A DNA stretch of 64,000 bases, taken from positions 1 through 64,000 of the forward strand of contig NZ_PZKF01000011.1 in the NCBI RefSeq assembly GCF_003034995.1, in the 5' to 3' direction. The position numbers and the translations under genes were made by a program. Below the pieces are notes generated by a model. That model did no database searches. It was not told where the DNA came from and saw only the letters and a program-made list of their open reading frames with translations. Within the stretch, counting starts at the first letter, position 1; each line of letters starts with the position of its first letter. The DNA is from Phaeovulum veldkampii DSM 11550. GTDB lineage: Bacteria; Pseudomonadota; Alphaproteobacteria; Rhodobacterales; Rhodobacteraceae. Positions 37,939 to 46,018 of this stretch are shown in pieces.

Positions 37939-38637
37939 GTGGCTGCGGTTCGGGAGGAGACGGCAGCCAAGACCGCCCGCGTTCTGATCCTGCTCGGCCC
38001 TCCGGGGGCGGGCAAGGGCACGCAGGCCCGGCTGCTGGAAGAGGGCTTTGGCCTGATCCAGTTGTCCACCGGCGATCTGCTGCGCGCCGCGGTTGCGGCG
38101 GGCACCCCCGCGGGCCTTGCCGCCAAGTCGGTGATGGCGGCGGGGGGGCTGGTGTCTGACGACATCGTGCTGGCGATTCTCAAGGATCGGATGGCGGCGC
38201 CCGATGTGGCCGCCGGGGTGATCCTTGACGGCTTCCCCCGCACCGATGTGCAGGCGGCGGCGCTGGATGATCTGCTGGCCGCATCCGGCCAGCGCGTCGA
38301 TGCCGCAATCAGCCTTGACGTCGATGACGAGGCGATGATCGCCCGCGTCGCCGGGCGTTACACCTGCGCCACCTGTGGCGAGGGCTACCATGACGATTTC
38401 AAGCGGCCCCTTCACGACGGGGTTTGCGACAAATGCGGCGGCACGACGTTCAAGCGCCGGGCCGACGACACTGCCGAAACGGCGCGAGAAAGGCTGAAAG
38501 CCTATCACGCCCAGACGGCACCGCTGATCGCGCATTACGAGCGCCTTGGTGTTCTGCAACGGGTCGATGCGATGGCGTCGATCGACAAGGTTGCCGAAGA
38601 CCTGGGGCAGATCGTGGGCGGGCTTCTGGCGGGTTGA
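37939..38637 (+). CDS. adk: Adenylate kinase with zinc-type lid
   Basis: Converts AMP + ATP to 2 ADP. Seen: LLGPPGAGKGTQA P-loop (about 20-32), STGDLLRAAV, ILDGFPRT, and a LID domain with four Cys (CATCGEGY and CDKCGG) as in zinc-binding long-form enzymes. About 232 residues from GTG at 37939, 2 bp after acs. Contains an extra N-terminal stretch before the P-loop. Next to acs it can recycle the AMP made in acetate activation; whether it is the cell's main or a second adk cannot be seen here. Confidence 0.93.
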   Translation: MAAVREETAAKTARVLILLGPPGAGKGTQARLLEEGFGLIQLSTGDLLRAAVAAGTPAGLAAKSVMAAGGLVSDDIVLAILKDRMAAPDVAAGVILDGFPRTDVQAAALDDLLAASGQRVDAAISLDVDDEAMIARVAGRYTCATCGEGYHDDFKRPLHDGVCDKCGGTTFKRRADDTAETARERLKAYHAQTAPLIAHYERLGVLQRVDAMASIDKVAEDLGQIVGGLLAG

Positions 38638-38702
38638 CGGGGAAGGAAGGGCGGCGTCTTAGGGCGTCCGTTCTTTGGAGGTAACAACAGGGAGTTACGC
38701 AA

Positions 38703-38960
38703 ATGGCGGACAAATCTTCGTCCAATGCCTACTGGAAAGCGAACATCCGGATCATCCAGATATCTCTGGTGATCTGGTTCGTCTGTTCCTTCGGCATGGG
38801 CATCATCCTGCGTCCGATGCTGAAAGGCATCAACGTCGGCGGGGCCGATCTTGGCTTCTGGATGGCTCAGAACGGGTCGATCTATGTGTTCCTGGTTCTG
38901 ATCTTTGGCTATGCCATCGTGATGAACCGGCTCGATCGCGCCCATGGCGTTGAAGAATAA
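38703..38960 (+). CDS. DUF4212 small subunit of Na+/solute symporter
   Basis: About 85-residue protein with two hydrophobic segments (IIQISLVIWFVCSFGMGIIL and IYVFLVLIFGYAIVMN) and the typical start ADKSSSNAYWKANIRII. Always found beside VC_2705-type sodium/solute symporters and thought to be an accessory subunit (sodium/substrate symporter small subunit). GGAGGTAAC lies upstream in the intergenic region. Directly before the symporter. Confidence 0.92.
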   Translation: MADKSSSNAYWKANIRIIQISLVIWFVCSFGMGIILRPMLKGINVGGADLGFWMAQNGSIYVFLVLIFGYAIVMNRLDRAHGVEE

Positions 38961-38975
38961 GGGAGAGCAGGGACA

Positions 38976-40979
38976 ATGGATCAATTCACCCTCAACCTGA
39001 TCTTCGTGGGCATCACCTTTGCGATCTATATCGGTATCGCAATCTGGGCCCGCGCCGGATCGACGGCCGAATTCTATGCGGCCGGCCAAGGCGTCAACCC
39101 CATCCTCAACGGCATGGCGACCGGCGCCGACTGGATGTCGGCGGCTTCGTTCATCTCGATGGCGGGCATCATCGCGCTGGCTCCGGCTGGCGGATATGAG
39201 CAATCGGCCTTCCTGATGGGCTGGACCGGCGGCTATGTGCTGCTGGCGCTGCTTCTGGCCCCTTACCTGCGCAAGTTCGGCAAGTTCACCGTGCCGGAAT
39301 TTATCGGCGACCGCTTCTATTCGGGCGGCGCCCGACTGCTGGCGGTTATCTGCCTCATCGTCATCTCGATCACCTATGTGATCGGGCAGATGCGGGGCGT
39401 GGGCGTGACCTTCTCGCGCTTCCTCGAAGTGTCCACCGACACCGGGCTTTATATCGGCGCGGCGATCGTGTTCGCCTATGCCGTGTTCGGCGGCATGAAG
39501 GGCATCACCTATACCCAGGTGGCGCAATATGTCGTTCTGATCATCGCCTACACGGTTCCGGCGGTCTTCATCTCACTGCAACTGACCGGCTCGGCGCTGC
39601 CGCAGTTGGGCCTGATCGGCGATCACTCGGCATCGGGCGTGGCGTTCCTGACCAAGCTTGACCAGGTCGTGACCGAACTGGGCTTCAAGGCCTACACCTC
39701 GGAAAGCGCCAACATGCTGAACATGTTTTTGTTCACCATGTCGCTGATGATCGGCACCGCGGGTCTGCCGCACGTCATCATCCGCTTCTTCACCGTGCCG
39801 AAAGTGGCGGACGCCCGGTCTTCGGCCGGTTGGGCGCTGGTGTTCATCGCGCTGCTTTACACCGTGGCCCCGGCCGTGGGTTCGATGGCGCGTCTGAACC
39901 TGACCACGACGATGTGGCCTGCCTCTGCCGCCGGCAATGCGCTGGATGGCGACGCGCTGTCGTATGAGGCCCGCCCGGACTGGATGAAAACCTGGCAGGC
40001 CACCGGCCTTATGGAGTTCTCGCCCGGCTACCCGCTGACCGACAAGCCCGCTGACGTCAAGATCCGCGAAGGTGTTGTGGCGGCTCTGGGCGCCAACCCG
40101 GCTGCGGTTCTGCACATGACCGGTGCTGACGGTGTGACCAAGGAAATCCGTGCCGAGGGCGGCGACGCCGCGGCCATCGACGCGGCGATCCGCGCGGCTC
40201 TGGGCGAAGGCTTCAAGCCCCGCTTCCTTGACCGCAACGGTGACGGCCTTGTCCAGTACTACAACGACAAGTCCGAGGCGATGAAGGCAACGGCCGCCTC
40301 CAAAGGCTTTGCGGGCAACGAACTGTCCAAGGTCGACAACGACATCATGGTGCTGGCCAACCCCGAGATCGCGGCCCTTCCGGGCTGGGTGATCGCGCTG
40401 GTCGCCGCCGGTGCTCTGGCGGCCGCCCTGTCCACCGCCGCGGGTCTGCTGCTGGCCATTTCCTCGGCCATCTCGCACGACCTGATCAAAGGCTCGATCA
40501 ATCCGAACATCTCGGAAAAGGGCGAACTGCTGGCGGCTCGGGTCTCGATGGGCTTTGCCATCGTGGTGGCGACCTATCTGGGCCTCAACCCTCCGGGCTT
40601 TGCGGCTCAGGTGGTGGCGCTGGCCTTCGGTCTGGCGGCTGCAACGATCTTCCCGGTTCTGATGATGGGCATCTTCTCGAAGCGCATCAACAAGCAGGGC
40701 GCCATCGTCGGCATGCTGTTCGGGCTGGTGTTCACCGCGGTCTACATCTTTGTCTACAAGGGCTGGTTCTTCATCCCCGGCACCAACATGCTTGAAGATG
40801 TGGCGGCCAACTATGTGTTCGGCATCTCGCCGCTGTCGATCGGTGCGGTTGGCGCCGTGGTCAACTTCGTGTCGGCTTATGTCGTCTCGTCGATGACCAA
40901 GGAACCCCCGCAGGAAGTGCAGGAACTGGTTGAATCGATCCGCATCCCGAAAGGTGCGGGCGCGGCGACCGGCCACTGA
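38976..40979 (+). CDS. Sodium/acetate symporter large subunit (VC_2705 subfamily, SSS family)
   Basis: SSS-family transporter, about 667 residues with about 13 membrane segments. Seen: GVNPILNGMATGADWMSAAS near the N-terminus, PEFIGDRFYSGGAR, GQMRGVGVTFSRFLEVS, and FFTVPKVADARSSAGWAL. A large extra-membrane insertion between about residues 320 and 455 (after LNLTTTMWPASAAGNALDGD) is characteristic of this subfamily; it contains an EF-hand-like loop DRNGDGLVQYYN at 419-430. Substrate acetate is inferred from acs context. Confidence 0.93.
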   Translation: MDQFTLNLIFVGITFAIYIGIAIWARAGSTAEFYAAGQGVNPILNGMATGADWMSAASFISMAGIIALAPAGGYEQSAFLMGWTGGYVLLALLLAPYLRKFGKFTVPEFIGDRFYSGGARLLAVICLIVISITYVIGQMRGVGVTFSRFLEVSTDTGLYIGAAIVFAYAVFGGMKGITYTQVAQYVVLIIAYTVPAVFISLQLTGSALPQLGLIGDHSASGVAFLTKLDQVVTELGFKAYTSESANMLNMFLFTMSLMIGTAGLPHVIIRFFTVPKVADARSSAGWALVFIALLYTVAPAVGSMARLNLTTTMWPASAAGNALDGDALSYEARPDWMKTWQATGLMEFSPGYPLTDKPADVKIREGVVAALGANPAAVLHMTGADGVTKEIRAEGGDAAAIDAAIRAALGEGFKPRFLDRNGDGLVQYYNDKSEAMKATAASKGFAGNELSKVDNDIMVLANPEIAALPGWVIALVAAGALAAALSTAAGLLLAISSAISHDLIKGSINPNISEKGELLAARVSMGFAIVVATYLGLNPPGFAAQVVALAFGLAAATIFPVLMMGIFSKRINKQGAIVGMLFGLVFTAVYIFVYKGWFFIPGTNMLEDVAANYVFGISPLSIGAVGAVVNFVSAYVVSSMTKEPPQEVQELVESIRIPKGAGAATGH

Positions 40980-40987
40980 GGCAACAG

Positions 40988-41014
40988 GCGCCGGGCGGGT
41001 CTTCCGCCCGGCGC
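40988..41014 (+). terminator. Hairpin after symporter gene
   Basis: Strong stem GCGCCGGGCGG/CCGCCCGGCGC with loop GTCTT, followed by TTCCTTCT. It may be a partial terminator between the transport genes and the signalling genes. Confidence 0.6.
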
Positions 41015-41062
41015 TTCCTTCTGGCGAACGTGGGCAACCGCGTGCCAACCTTGGAGACTGCG

Positions 41063-42898
41063 ATGGACGAGACGCTTCAGACCCTTATCGGCTTTCTGGA
41101 AACCGTCCACCCCTACGACACCCTGCCCCGCGACGAGCTTTCGCAGGTGGCCCGCGCCATGATGCGCCGGGACTATGCCGCGGGCGACCTGATCTATGAA
41201 ATCGACGAGCCGCTGGGCGGGATCTTCCTCATCAAGAAGGGTGGGGTCGAGGTCACCGACCGCAACGGCGCGCTGGTGTCGCTGCTGTCGGCACGCAATA
41301 CATTTGGCGAACGCGGATTGATGCGTGACGGTCTGGCCGCCACCACCGCGCGCGCCAAGGAAGACAGCATCGTGCTGATGTTGCCCGTTTCCGAGTTTCG
41401 CCGCCTGATCGGTCAGTATCCAGTCTTTGATCGCTTCTTCAACCGCTCGCGGCGGCAAGACAGCCGCGGTGGCGATATTGCCATGCAAAAGGTTTCAGAC
41501 CTGATCGCGCGCAAGCCGCTGTCGTGTTCGCCCGATACGCCGGTGGACGAGGCCGCGCGGATGATGCGCGATGCGCATGTCTCCTCGTTGGGTGTCACTG
41601 ACCCGGCTGATGGCGGCGAACGGCTTTTGGGCATCATCACAGTGCGCGATCTGGCCAACCGTGTGCTGGCCGAGGGGCGCGACCCCGCCACCCCGGTGCG
41701 CGCCGTGATGACCGCCGATCCGATCTCGCTGCCGCTCACGGCGCTGGGGTCTGACATTTTTCACATCATGCTGGAACGCAAGATCGGGCACCTGCCGATT
41801 GTCGATCATGGCCGCTTTGCCGGGATGATCACCCAGACCGACCTGACGCGGTTTCAGGCCGTCAGTTCTGCCGTGCTGATCCGCGACATTTCGGGCGCGA
41901 CCAGTATTGAAGAAATGGCCGCCGTGACCGCCCGGATCCCGCAGCTATTGGTGCAACTGGTGGGTGGCCATCTCAGCCACGAGGTCGTGACGCGGCTGAT
42001 CACCGACATTGCCGATGCCGTCACAAGGCGCCTGCTGGCCATGGCCGAGGCCGAATTTGGCACGCCGCCGGTGCCCTATCTGTGGCTGGCCTGCGGCAGC
42101 CAGGGCCGTCAGGAACAGACCGGCGTTTCCGATCAGGACAACTGCCTCTTCCTTGACGATGCCGCGACCGACGATGACATGCCCTATTTTGACCATCTGG
42201 CGCGGTTCGTATCCGACGGGTTGAACGCCTGCGGCTATGTCTATTGCCCCGGCGACATGATGGCCACCGCGGCGCGATGGCGCCAGCCGGTGCGGGTGTG
42301 GCGCGAGTATTTCCGGGCCTGGACCACCACGCACAGCCCCGAATCGCAAATGCTGGCCTCGGTCATGTTCGACCTGCGCCCGATCGGCGGCACCGCGGGG
42401 CTGTATCACGACCTGCAGGCCGAAACGCTGGAGATGGCGTCACGAAACTCCATCTTCGTGGCGCATATGATCGCCAACAGCCTGAAACACACGCCGCCGC
42501 TGGGCCTGATCCGCGGCTTTGCCACGATCCGCTCGGGCGAGCATCGCAACCATATCGACATGAAGCACAACGGCGTGGTGCCGGTGGCCGATCTGGCGCG
42601 GGTCTATGCGTTGCAAGGCCGGCTGACCGACGTGAACACCCGCGCCCGCCTGCAAGGCGCCGAGGATGCGGGGGTCATTTCCGCCTCGGGCGCGCGCGAC
42701 CTGATCGAGGCTTATGATCTGATCGCCACGATGCGTCTGGAAAATCAGGCGCATCTGGTGAAATCGGGCCGTGCGCCCGACAACTATCTGGCCCCGTCCG
42801 ACCTGTCGGATTTCGAGCGCAGCCATCTGCGCGATGCCTTTGTCGTCGTGCGCACGATGCAATCGGCGGTCGGGCACGGCAAGGGAACATTAGGCTAA
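41063..42898 (+). CDS. cNMP-binding / CBS / DUF294 nucleotidyltransferase protein
   Basis: About 611 residues in three modules: a cyclic-nucleotide-binding (CRP-like) domain (about 10-130; DLIYEIDEPLGGIFLIKKGG and FGERGLM), a tandem CBS pair (about 145-270; SSLGVTDP, GHLPIVDHGRFAGMITQ), and a GlnD-like DUF294 nucleotidyltransferase (GSQGRQEQTGVSDQDNCLFL at about 345-364 with the G-S and D-x-D metal residues) plus a DUF294 C-terminal domain. A putative nucleotide-sensing enzyme repeatedly found with acetate symporters; the reaction is unknown. The ATG at 41063 is preceded by GGAG. Confidence 0.9.
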   Translation: MDETLQTLIGFLETVHPYDTLPRDELSQVARAMMRRDYAAGDLIYEIDEPLGGIFLIKKGGVEVTDRNGALVSLLSARNTFGERGLMRDGLAATTARAKEDSIVLMLPVSEFRRLIGQYPVFDRFFNRSRRQDSRGGDIAMQKVSDLIARKPLSCSPDTPVDEAARMMRDAHVSSLGVTDPADGGERLLGIITVRDLANRVLAEGRDPATPVRAVMTADPISLPLTALGSDIFHIMLERKIGHLPIVDHGRFAGMITQTDLTRFQAVSSAVLIRDISGATSIEEMAAVTARIPQLLVQLVGGHLSHEVVTRLITDIADAVTRRLLAMAEAEFGTPPVPYLWLACGSQGRQEQTGVSDQDNCLFLDDAATDDDMPYFDHLARFVSDGLNACGYVYCPGDMMATAARWRQPVRVWREYFRAWTTTHSPESQMLASVMFDLRPIGGTAGLYHDLQAETLEMASRNSIFVAHMIANSLKHTPPLGLIRGFATIRSGEHRNHIDMKHNGVVPVADLARVYALQGRLTDVNTRARLQGAEDAGVISASGARDLIEAYDLIATMRLENQAHLVKSGRAPDNYLAPSDLSDFERSHLRDAFVVVRTMQSAVGHGKGTLG

Positions 42899-42908
42899 GG
42901 GGGCCGGA

Positions 42909-43442
42909 ATGGCAGTTGATCTGATTTCGATGATTGCGGCAGGCATTCTGACGGCCTGCATCATGTTTGCGGCTGGCCATTTCTTTCGCAAGGCTCGCGG
43001 CCAGCGCCTGCCCAAATGGATGATGCCCAGTGCCGTGGGGGCAACCATGATCGTGTTTTCGATCTGGAACGAATACACATGGTTTTCGCGGCTTGAGGCG
43101 GTTTTGCCGGAATCTGTGGTGGTGCTGAACACCGCCACCTCCAGCGCGCCGTGGCGGCCGTGGACCTACGCGATCCCGATGACCGAACGTTTCATGGCAA
43201 TCGACCGGAGCGCGCTGGTGCGGTCCGATGCGGCGCCCGATCTGGTGCGCGCCGAAATCCTGCTGGTGCAGCGCTGGCAACCGACCCGCGTGGTGCCGGT
43301 AGCCTACGATTGCGCGGCGGGCGCGCGCGCCGATCTGTTCGGCGGCGCCGAGCTTGCAGCCGACGGCACGCTGACCGGGGCCAGTTGGCAGCCCGTGGGC
43401 CTTGAGGACGAGACATTGCAGGCCGTCTGCAACGGAGGATGA
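42909..43442 (+). CDS. Hypothetical membrane protein
   Basis: About 177 residues with two N-terminal hydrophobic segments (ISMIAAGILTACIMFAAGHF and MPSAVGATMIVFSIWNEYTW) and a C-terminal soluble part of about 110 residues with two Cys (DCAAGAR, AVCNGG). Between DUF294 and the response regulator, 4 bp from the latter; likely part of the same signalling unit. Function unknown. Confidence 0.75.
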   Translation: MAVDLISMIAAGILTACIMFAAGHFFRKARGQRLPKWMMPSAVGATMIVFSIWNEYTWFSRLEAVLPESVVVLNTATSSAPWRPWTYAIPMTERFMAIDRSALVRSDAAPDLVRAEILLVQRWQPTRVVPVAYDCAAGARADLFGGAELAADGTLTGASWQPVGLEDETLQAVCNGG

Positions 43443-43445
43443 GCC

Positions 43446-43841
43446 ATGCCCGATCTGGGAACCAAGCGACGAGTCCTGATTGTGGAGGATGAGGACAACA
43501 TCGCCCTGGCGCTCGACTACCTGATGACGCGCGAAGGCTATGACCATGACCGCATCGCCACCGGCGCAGGCGCCGTGGCCCGTATCCGCGAAACCCGCCC
43601 CGATCTGGTGCTGCTTGACATCATGCTGCCCGAGGTGTCGGGCTATGAAATCTGTCAGGACGTGCGGGCCGACCCGGCGCTGGCAACGGTCAAGATCCTG
43701 ATGATGACCGCTCGCGGATCGGCGATGGAGCGGCGCAAGGGTCTGGCGATGGGGGCCGACGGTCTGATCGCCAAGCCGTTCGAGCTGAAAGAGCTCCGCT
43801 CGGAACTTCACCGCCTGCTCAACCCGGAGGCAGCGCCATGA
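43446..43841 (+). CDS. Single-domain response regulator
   Basis: CheY-like receiver of about 131 residues without an output domain. Seen: acidic pocket VEDEDN at about 13-18, phospho-acceptor Asp in LLDIMLP (about 59), Thr in MTARG and Lys in AKPF. The stop overlaps the next gene by 4 bp, coupling it to the sensor-exonuclease protein. Confidence 0.93.
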   Translation: MPDLGTKRRVLIVEDEDNIALALDYLMTREGYDHDRIATGAGAVARIRETRPDLVLLDIMLPEVSGYEICQDVRADPALATVKILMMTARGSAMERRKGLAMGADGLIAKPFELKELRSELHRLLNPEAAP

Positions 43842-45925
43842 TCCACCGGCTCAGCCTTCGGTTCCGCGTCTTTCTGTTCTTTGTCGCCTTGGCGGTGGGA
43901 AATTGCGCGGCGCTGACGGTCGGGCTGTTTCTGGGCTATCAGCGGCTGGGCAACCCCGACGACCTCAACGCCTTTATCTCTGGCGGGGTGGCTGCGGGCT
44001 TTGTGATTCTGGGACTGATCACCTGGGTCTGGTATCTGTTCGACATCAACGTGGCCAAACCGATCGAGCGGCTGGCCGGCGGCATTCGCGCCCGTACCCA
44101 TGCCGATGTCGCCGCCGAGATGGACCACACCCCCGCCCGCTATCTGGGCGACCTGGCCCCCGCCGCGATGGCGGCAACGCAGCATCTGTCCGATGCGCGC
44201 AATGCGCTGGCCGAGGCGGTGGCGCGTGAAACCACTCGCCTTGCCGCCGAGAAAGAGCGGCTGGAAACACTTTTGTCCGACGTGCCGGTGGGGGTGCTGC
44301 TGTGCTCGCCCGACCATCAATTGGTGTTCTACAACGGCCATGCCGTCGGGCTTCTGGGCAGCCTGGATGCTCCGGGGCTGGATCGGCGGCTGTTTGACTA
44401 TCTGCATGACGCCCCGATCCTGCACGCCTATGCCCGGCTGCTGGAAACCGACGATCCCGATGCCGCGTCAGACCTGCTATGCGCCAGCACGGCCGGGTCG
44501 CGCGTGCTGGCCGCGCGGATGCGGCTGTTGACCGATCTGTCGGCCTGCGCGGGCGGGCAGGCGCGGCCCGGCTATGTGCTGACGCTGCGTGACGTGACCG
44601 CCGATCTGGCCGCCCACGCCACGCGCGAGGCGCTGATGGATGAGTTGTTTGACCGGCTGCGGCGCCCCGCGGCCAATCTTCAGGCCATGATCGGGGTGTT
44701 GTCGGAACAGCAGGTAGGCCTGACCGAACCGCTTGACCGCGCCCTGCGGACCGAAGTGACGGGGTTGACGCAGGCGATCAACGATCTGGCGCACCGCCAT
44801 GATGCCGCCCGCGCCGACTGGTGGCCGCTGTCGATGACCCGCGCCACCGACCTGACGGCGGCGGTGCAGGTGCTGCTGGCGCCCGAGGACATCGCGTTGC
44901 ACTGCCACACATCCGACCTGATCCTGCGTTGTGACGGGTTCGAGATCGTGGCGCTGCTGGCCGCACTTGTGACCCGCGCGGCACCGGGGCGCAGCGATTT
45001 CCGGCTGGAGATCGCCGAAGACGGCGCCGGGGCGCTGATCACGCTGGATTGGGCGGGGCCGCCGCTGCCGGTGTCGGAACTGGACCGATGGCTTGCCGCT
45101 CCGTTGCAGGTGGGCATGGCCGATGTCACCGGGCGCACGGTGCTGTCGCTGCATGCCACCGAGCTTTGGCCCGAGCCGCGCCCGCATGGCCGCGCGCGGC
45201 TGTGCCTGCCGCTGCGCGAGGCGCGGCTGGCCCATGGCCGCCCGGCGCCGATCCCGCGCGGGGTGGTCTATGATTTCGACCTGTTGTCGAAATCGCGCAA
45301 CGCCGAGGTGCTGAATACCCGGTTGGAAGACCTGACCTATGTGGTCTTTGACACCGAAACCACCGGCCTGCTGCCCAGCGAGGGCGACGAGATCGTGCAG
45401 ATCGCCGCGGTGCGCATCGTGAACGGGCGCCGCGTCGGCAAAGAGGTGTTTGACACGCTGGTCAACCCGCGCCGCACGATCCCGCCCGCCTCGACGCAGG
45501 TGCACGGCATTTCCGATGCGATGGTGGTGGATGCGCCCGGCATCGAAGAGGTCGGGCGACGGTTCCACAAATTCGCCGAAGGCGCGGTTCTGGTGGCCCA
45601 TAACGCCCCCTTTGACATGGAGTTTCTGCGCCGCCACGAGCTGGGCATAGGCCGGGTATTCGACCACCCGATCCTTGACACGGTGCTGCTGTCGGCAGTG
45701 ATCTTTGGCCAAAGCGAAAGTCACAGCCTTGATGCGCTGACCCACCGGCTGGGCATCACCATCCCCGAAGAGGCGCGCCACACCGCCATCGGCGATACCG
45801 TGGCCACGGCGGATGCTTTCCTCAAGCTGCTGCCCGTGCTCAAGGCCCGCGGCCATGTCACCTTTGGCGATGTTCTGGCCGAGGTGCGCAAGCATGGCCG
45901 CCTGCTCCGGGACTTGAACATCTAG
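43838..45925 (+). CDS. Degenerate sensor-kinase-like module fused to DEDDh 3'-5' exonuclease
   Basis: About 695 residues. Residues of about 10-80: two membrane segments (VFLFFVALAVGNCAALTVGL, GGVAAGFVILGLITWVWYLF); about 80-125 HAMP-like; about 145-260 a PAS-like domain (VPVGVLLCSPDHQLVFYNGH); about 270-340 a helical DHp-like segment where LFDRLRRPAANLQAM replaces the usual SHELRTPL, lacking the phospho-acceptor His; about 345-465 an ATPase-like remnant; about 500-690 a complete exonuclease with DTETTGL (D505, E507), HNAPFDMEFL and HTAIGDTVATADAF. Known as a DNA-pol-III-epsilon-like gene of acetate clusters. Substrate unknown; polymerase proofreading is unlikely because the protein is membrane-anchored. 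Confidence 0.9.
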   Translation: MIHRLSLRFRVFLFFVALAVGNCAALTVGLFLGYQRLGNPDDLNAFISGGVAAGFVILGLITWVWYLFDINVAKPIERLAGGIRARTHADVAAEMDHTPARYLGDLAPAAMAATQHLSDARNALAEAVARETTRLAAEKERLETLLSDVPVGVLLCSPDHQLVFYNGHAVGLLGSLDAPGLDRRLFDYLHDAPILHAYARLLETDDPDAASDLLCASTAGSRVLAARMRLLTDLSACAGGQARPGYVLTLRDVTADLAAHATREALMDELFDRLRRPAANLQAMIGVLSEQQVGLTEPLDRALRTEVTGLTQAINDLAHRHDAARADWWPLSMTRATDLTAAVQVLLAPEDIALHCHTSDLILRCDGFEIVALLAALVTRAAPGRSDFRLEIAEDGAGALITLDWAGPPLPVSELDRWLAAPLQVGMADVTGRTVLSLHATELWPEPRPHGRARLCLPLREARLAHGRPAPIPRGVVYDFDLLSKSRNAEVLNTRLEDLTYVVFDTETTGLLPSEGDEIVQIAAVRIVNGRRVGKEVFDTLVNPRRTIPPASTQVHGISDAMVVDAPGIEEVGRRFHKFAEGAVLVAHNAPFDMEFLRRHELGIGRVFDHPILDTVLLSAVIFGQSESHSLDALTHRLGITIPEEARHTAIGDTVATADAFLKLLPVLKARGHVTFGDVLAEVRKHGRLLRDLNI

Positions 45926-46018
45926 GGGGGGCCAGGTCAAATTCGCGGCTTGTCTCGCTTGCTCAAGGGCACGGGGCGTGACAGCATCAAGGCACGCGCC
46001 CTCGCGAAGGAGTCTCCG

